40,302 nucleotides of DNA from Marinobacterium zhoushanense (GTDB taxonomy: Bacteria; Pseudomonadota; Gammaproteobacteria; Pseudomonadales; Balneatricaceae): positions 1 to 40,302 of the forward strand of contig NZ_BMIJ01000012.1 of NCBI RefSeq assembly GCF_014641945.1, written 5' to 3'. Shown piece by piece: positions 40,021-40,302 of this stretch; positions within the stretch are counted from its first letter, which is position 1; every line of letters begins with the position of its first letter. The translations under genes were made by a program, and so were the position numbers. Under the pieces are notes generated by a model that had not been told where the DNA came from, did no database searches, and saw only the letters and a program-made list of their open reading frames with translations.

Positions 40021-40048
40021 GTTTTTTTGAAAATATTACAGCACCCTG

Positions 40049-40076
40049 TTGACTCCCTCGGGGAGGTCTGTAGAAT
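40049..40076 (+). promoter_or_regulatory. rRNA operon promoter P1 (upstream)
   Basis: TTGACT (40049-40054) and TAGAAT (40071-40076) are 16 bases apart, each matching five of six consensus bases. A GC-rich discriminator (GCGCCTC) follows, the pattern linked to growth-rate and ppGpp control of stable RNA promoters. GGAGG (40062-40066) and CCTCC (40080-40084) flank the -10 box. Confidence 0.8.
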
Positions 40077-40192
40077 GCGCCTCCTCGCTTGAGCTGAACG
40101 CCTTCAGAGGTTGGCCGGGGTCAAGTGAGGCGGTCTCCAAGATGTTGAATTCATTGTGTATTTTTTGAATTTGATGCGAAGAGGTCGCGGTG

Positions 40193-40239
40193 AAAAAGCG
40201 AAAATAAACGCTTGACACCGAACGCTGAGGCGGTAAGAT
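40193..40239 (+). promoter_or_regulatory. rRNA operon promoter P2 with AT-rich upstream element
   Basis: TTGACA (40212-40217), 16-base spacer, TAAGAT (40234-40239), then ATGCGCCTCGCTTGAG, which repeats the discriminator and start region of P1. An A-rich stretch (40193-40208) lies upstream and could be an UP element. GAGGCG (40227-40232) and CGCCTC (40243-40248) flank the -10 box. Confidence 0.83.
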
Positions 40240-40290
40240 ATGCGCCTCGCTTGAGACGACGGATTCGGTAGTAAGCAAGTCGCTCAGCAC

Positions 40291-40302
40291 GCTCTTTAAC
40301 AA
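40291..40302 (+). promoter_or_regulatory. boxA antitermination site of the rRNA leader
   Basis: GCTCTTTAACAA is identical to the core of the E. coli rrn leader boxA. It lies 52 bases after the P2 -10 box and at the very end of the window. NusB and NusE, with other Nus factors and SuhB, bind this RNA element. It implies that 16S rRNA starts soon after base 40302. Confidence 0.9.

Noticed and set aside
40008..40029. A-run and T-run around the der stop as a terminator
   Set aside because: There is no GC stem between the runs, so it does not form a convincing intrinsic terminator.
40036..40302. Minus-strand open frame of 88 codons at the right end
   Set aside because: It covers the rRNA promoters and boxA; such frames are a common false prediction upstream of rRNA operons.
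1..40302. CRISPR array, tRNA genes, prophage genes
   Set aside because: No regularly spaced repeats, no cloverleaf with CCA-type acceptor ends and no phage structural genes were seen in the window.

Overview
The window is a stretch of chromosome from a gammaproteobacterium, moderately GC-rich outside the first 2 kb. Gene content and order (rsgA, rhdA, psd; orn, queG, nnrD, tsaE, amiB, mutL, miaA, hfq, hflX, hflK, hflC, yjeT, hisZ, purA; suhB, trmJ, isc operon, ndk, rlmN, pilW, rodZ, hisS, yfgM, bamB, der) match Pseudomonas and Chromatiales-type genomes. HisZ, a two-iron RhdA-type rhodanese and an endonuclease-type MutL point to a non-enteric gammaproteobacterium. No species can be named from the sequence alone.

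Bases 1-1912 are accessory DNA: the 5' end of an IS110-family element on the minus strand, then four small AT-richer genes on the plus strand, each followed by an imperfect palindrome ending in a GTT core. This is the architecture of an integron gene-cassette array (attC sites, confidence falling from the first to the last). The IS end lies against a residual attC core, so the IS probably inserted into an attC. The cassettes encode a small soluble protein, a small multi-span membrane protein, a small lipoprotein, and a second lipoprotein broken by a one-base frameshift. No integrase is in the window.

Bases 2174-3237 hold ynfA and an exported truncated haemoglobin. Bases 3296-8842 are a minus-strand gene run rsgA, HDOD protein, rhdA, psd, ygfZ. 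orn and queG converge, and queG diverges from nnrD. From nnrD to hflC runs a long plus-strand series covering metabolite repair, tRNA modification (tsaE, miaA), wall cleavage (amiB), mismatch repair (mutL), RNA regulation (hfq), ribosome rescue (hflX) and membrane protease control (hflKC). Two stem-loops and two terminators separate hflC from yjeT, hisZ and purA.

suhB (minus) converges with purA behind two strong terminators. It is a divergent SuhB that has lost several metal-binding residues of inositol monophosphatases. trmJ and the complete iron-sulphur operon iscR-S-U-A-hscB-hscA-fdx-iscX follow, with an IscR-type operator at the promoter. After a small glycine-zipper protein comes the ndk-to-der block; ispG, usually between rodZ and hisS, is absent. 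The last 280 bases carry two tandem ribosomal-RNA-type promoters and a boxA antitermination site, so a 16S rRNA gene should begin just beyond the window.

The most interesting items are the cassette array with its attC-associated IS, the apparently non-catalytic SuhB together with a boxA leader, and the matching inverted repeats around both rRNA promoter -10 boxes.
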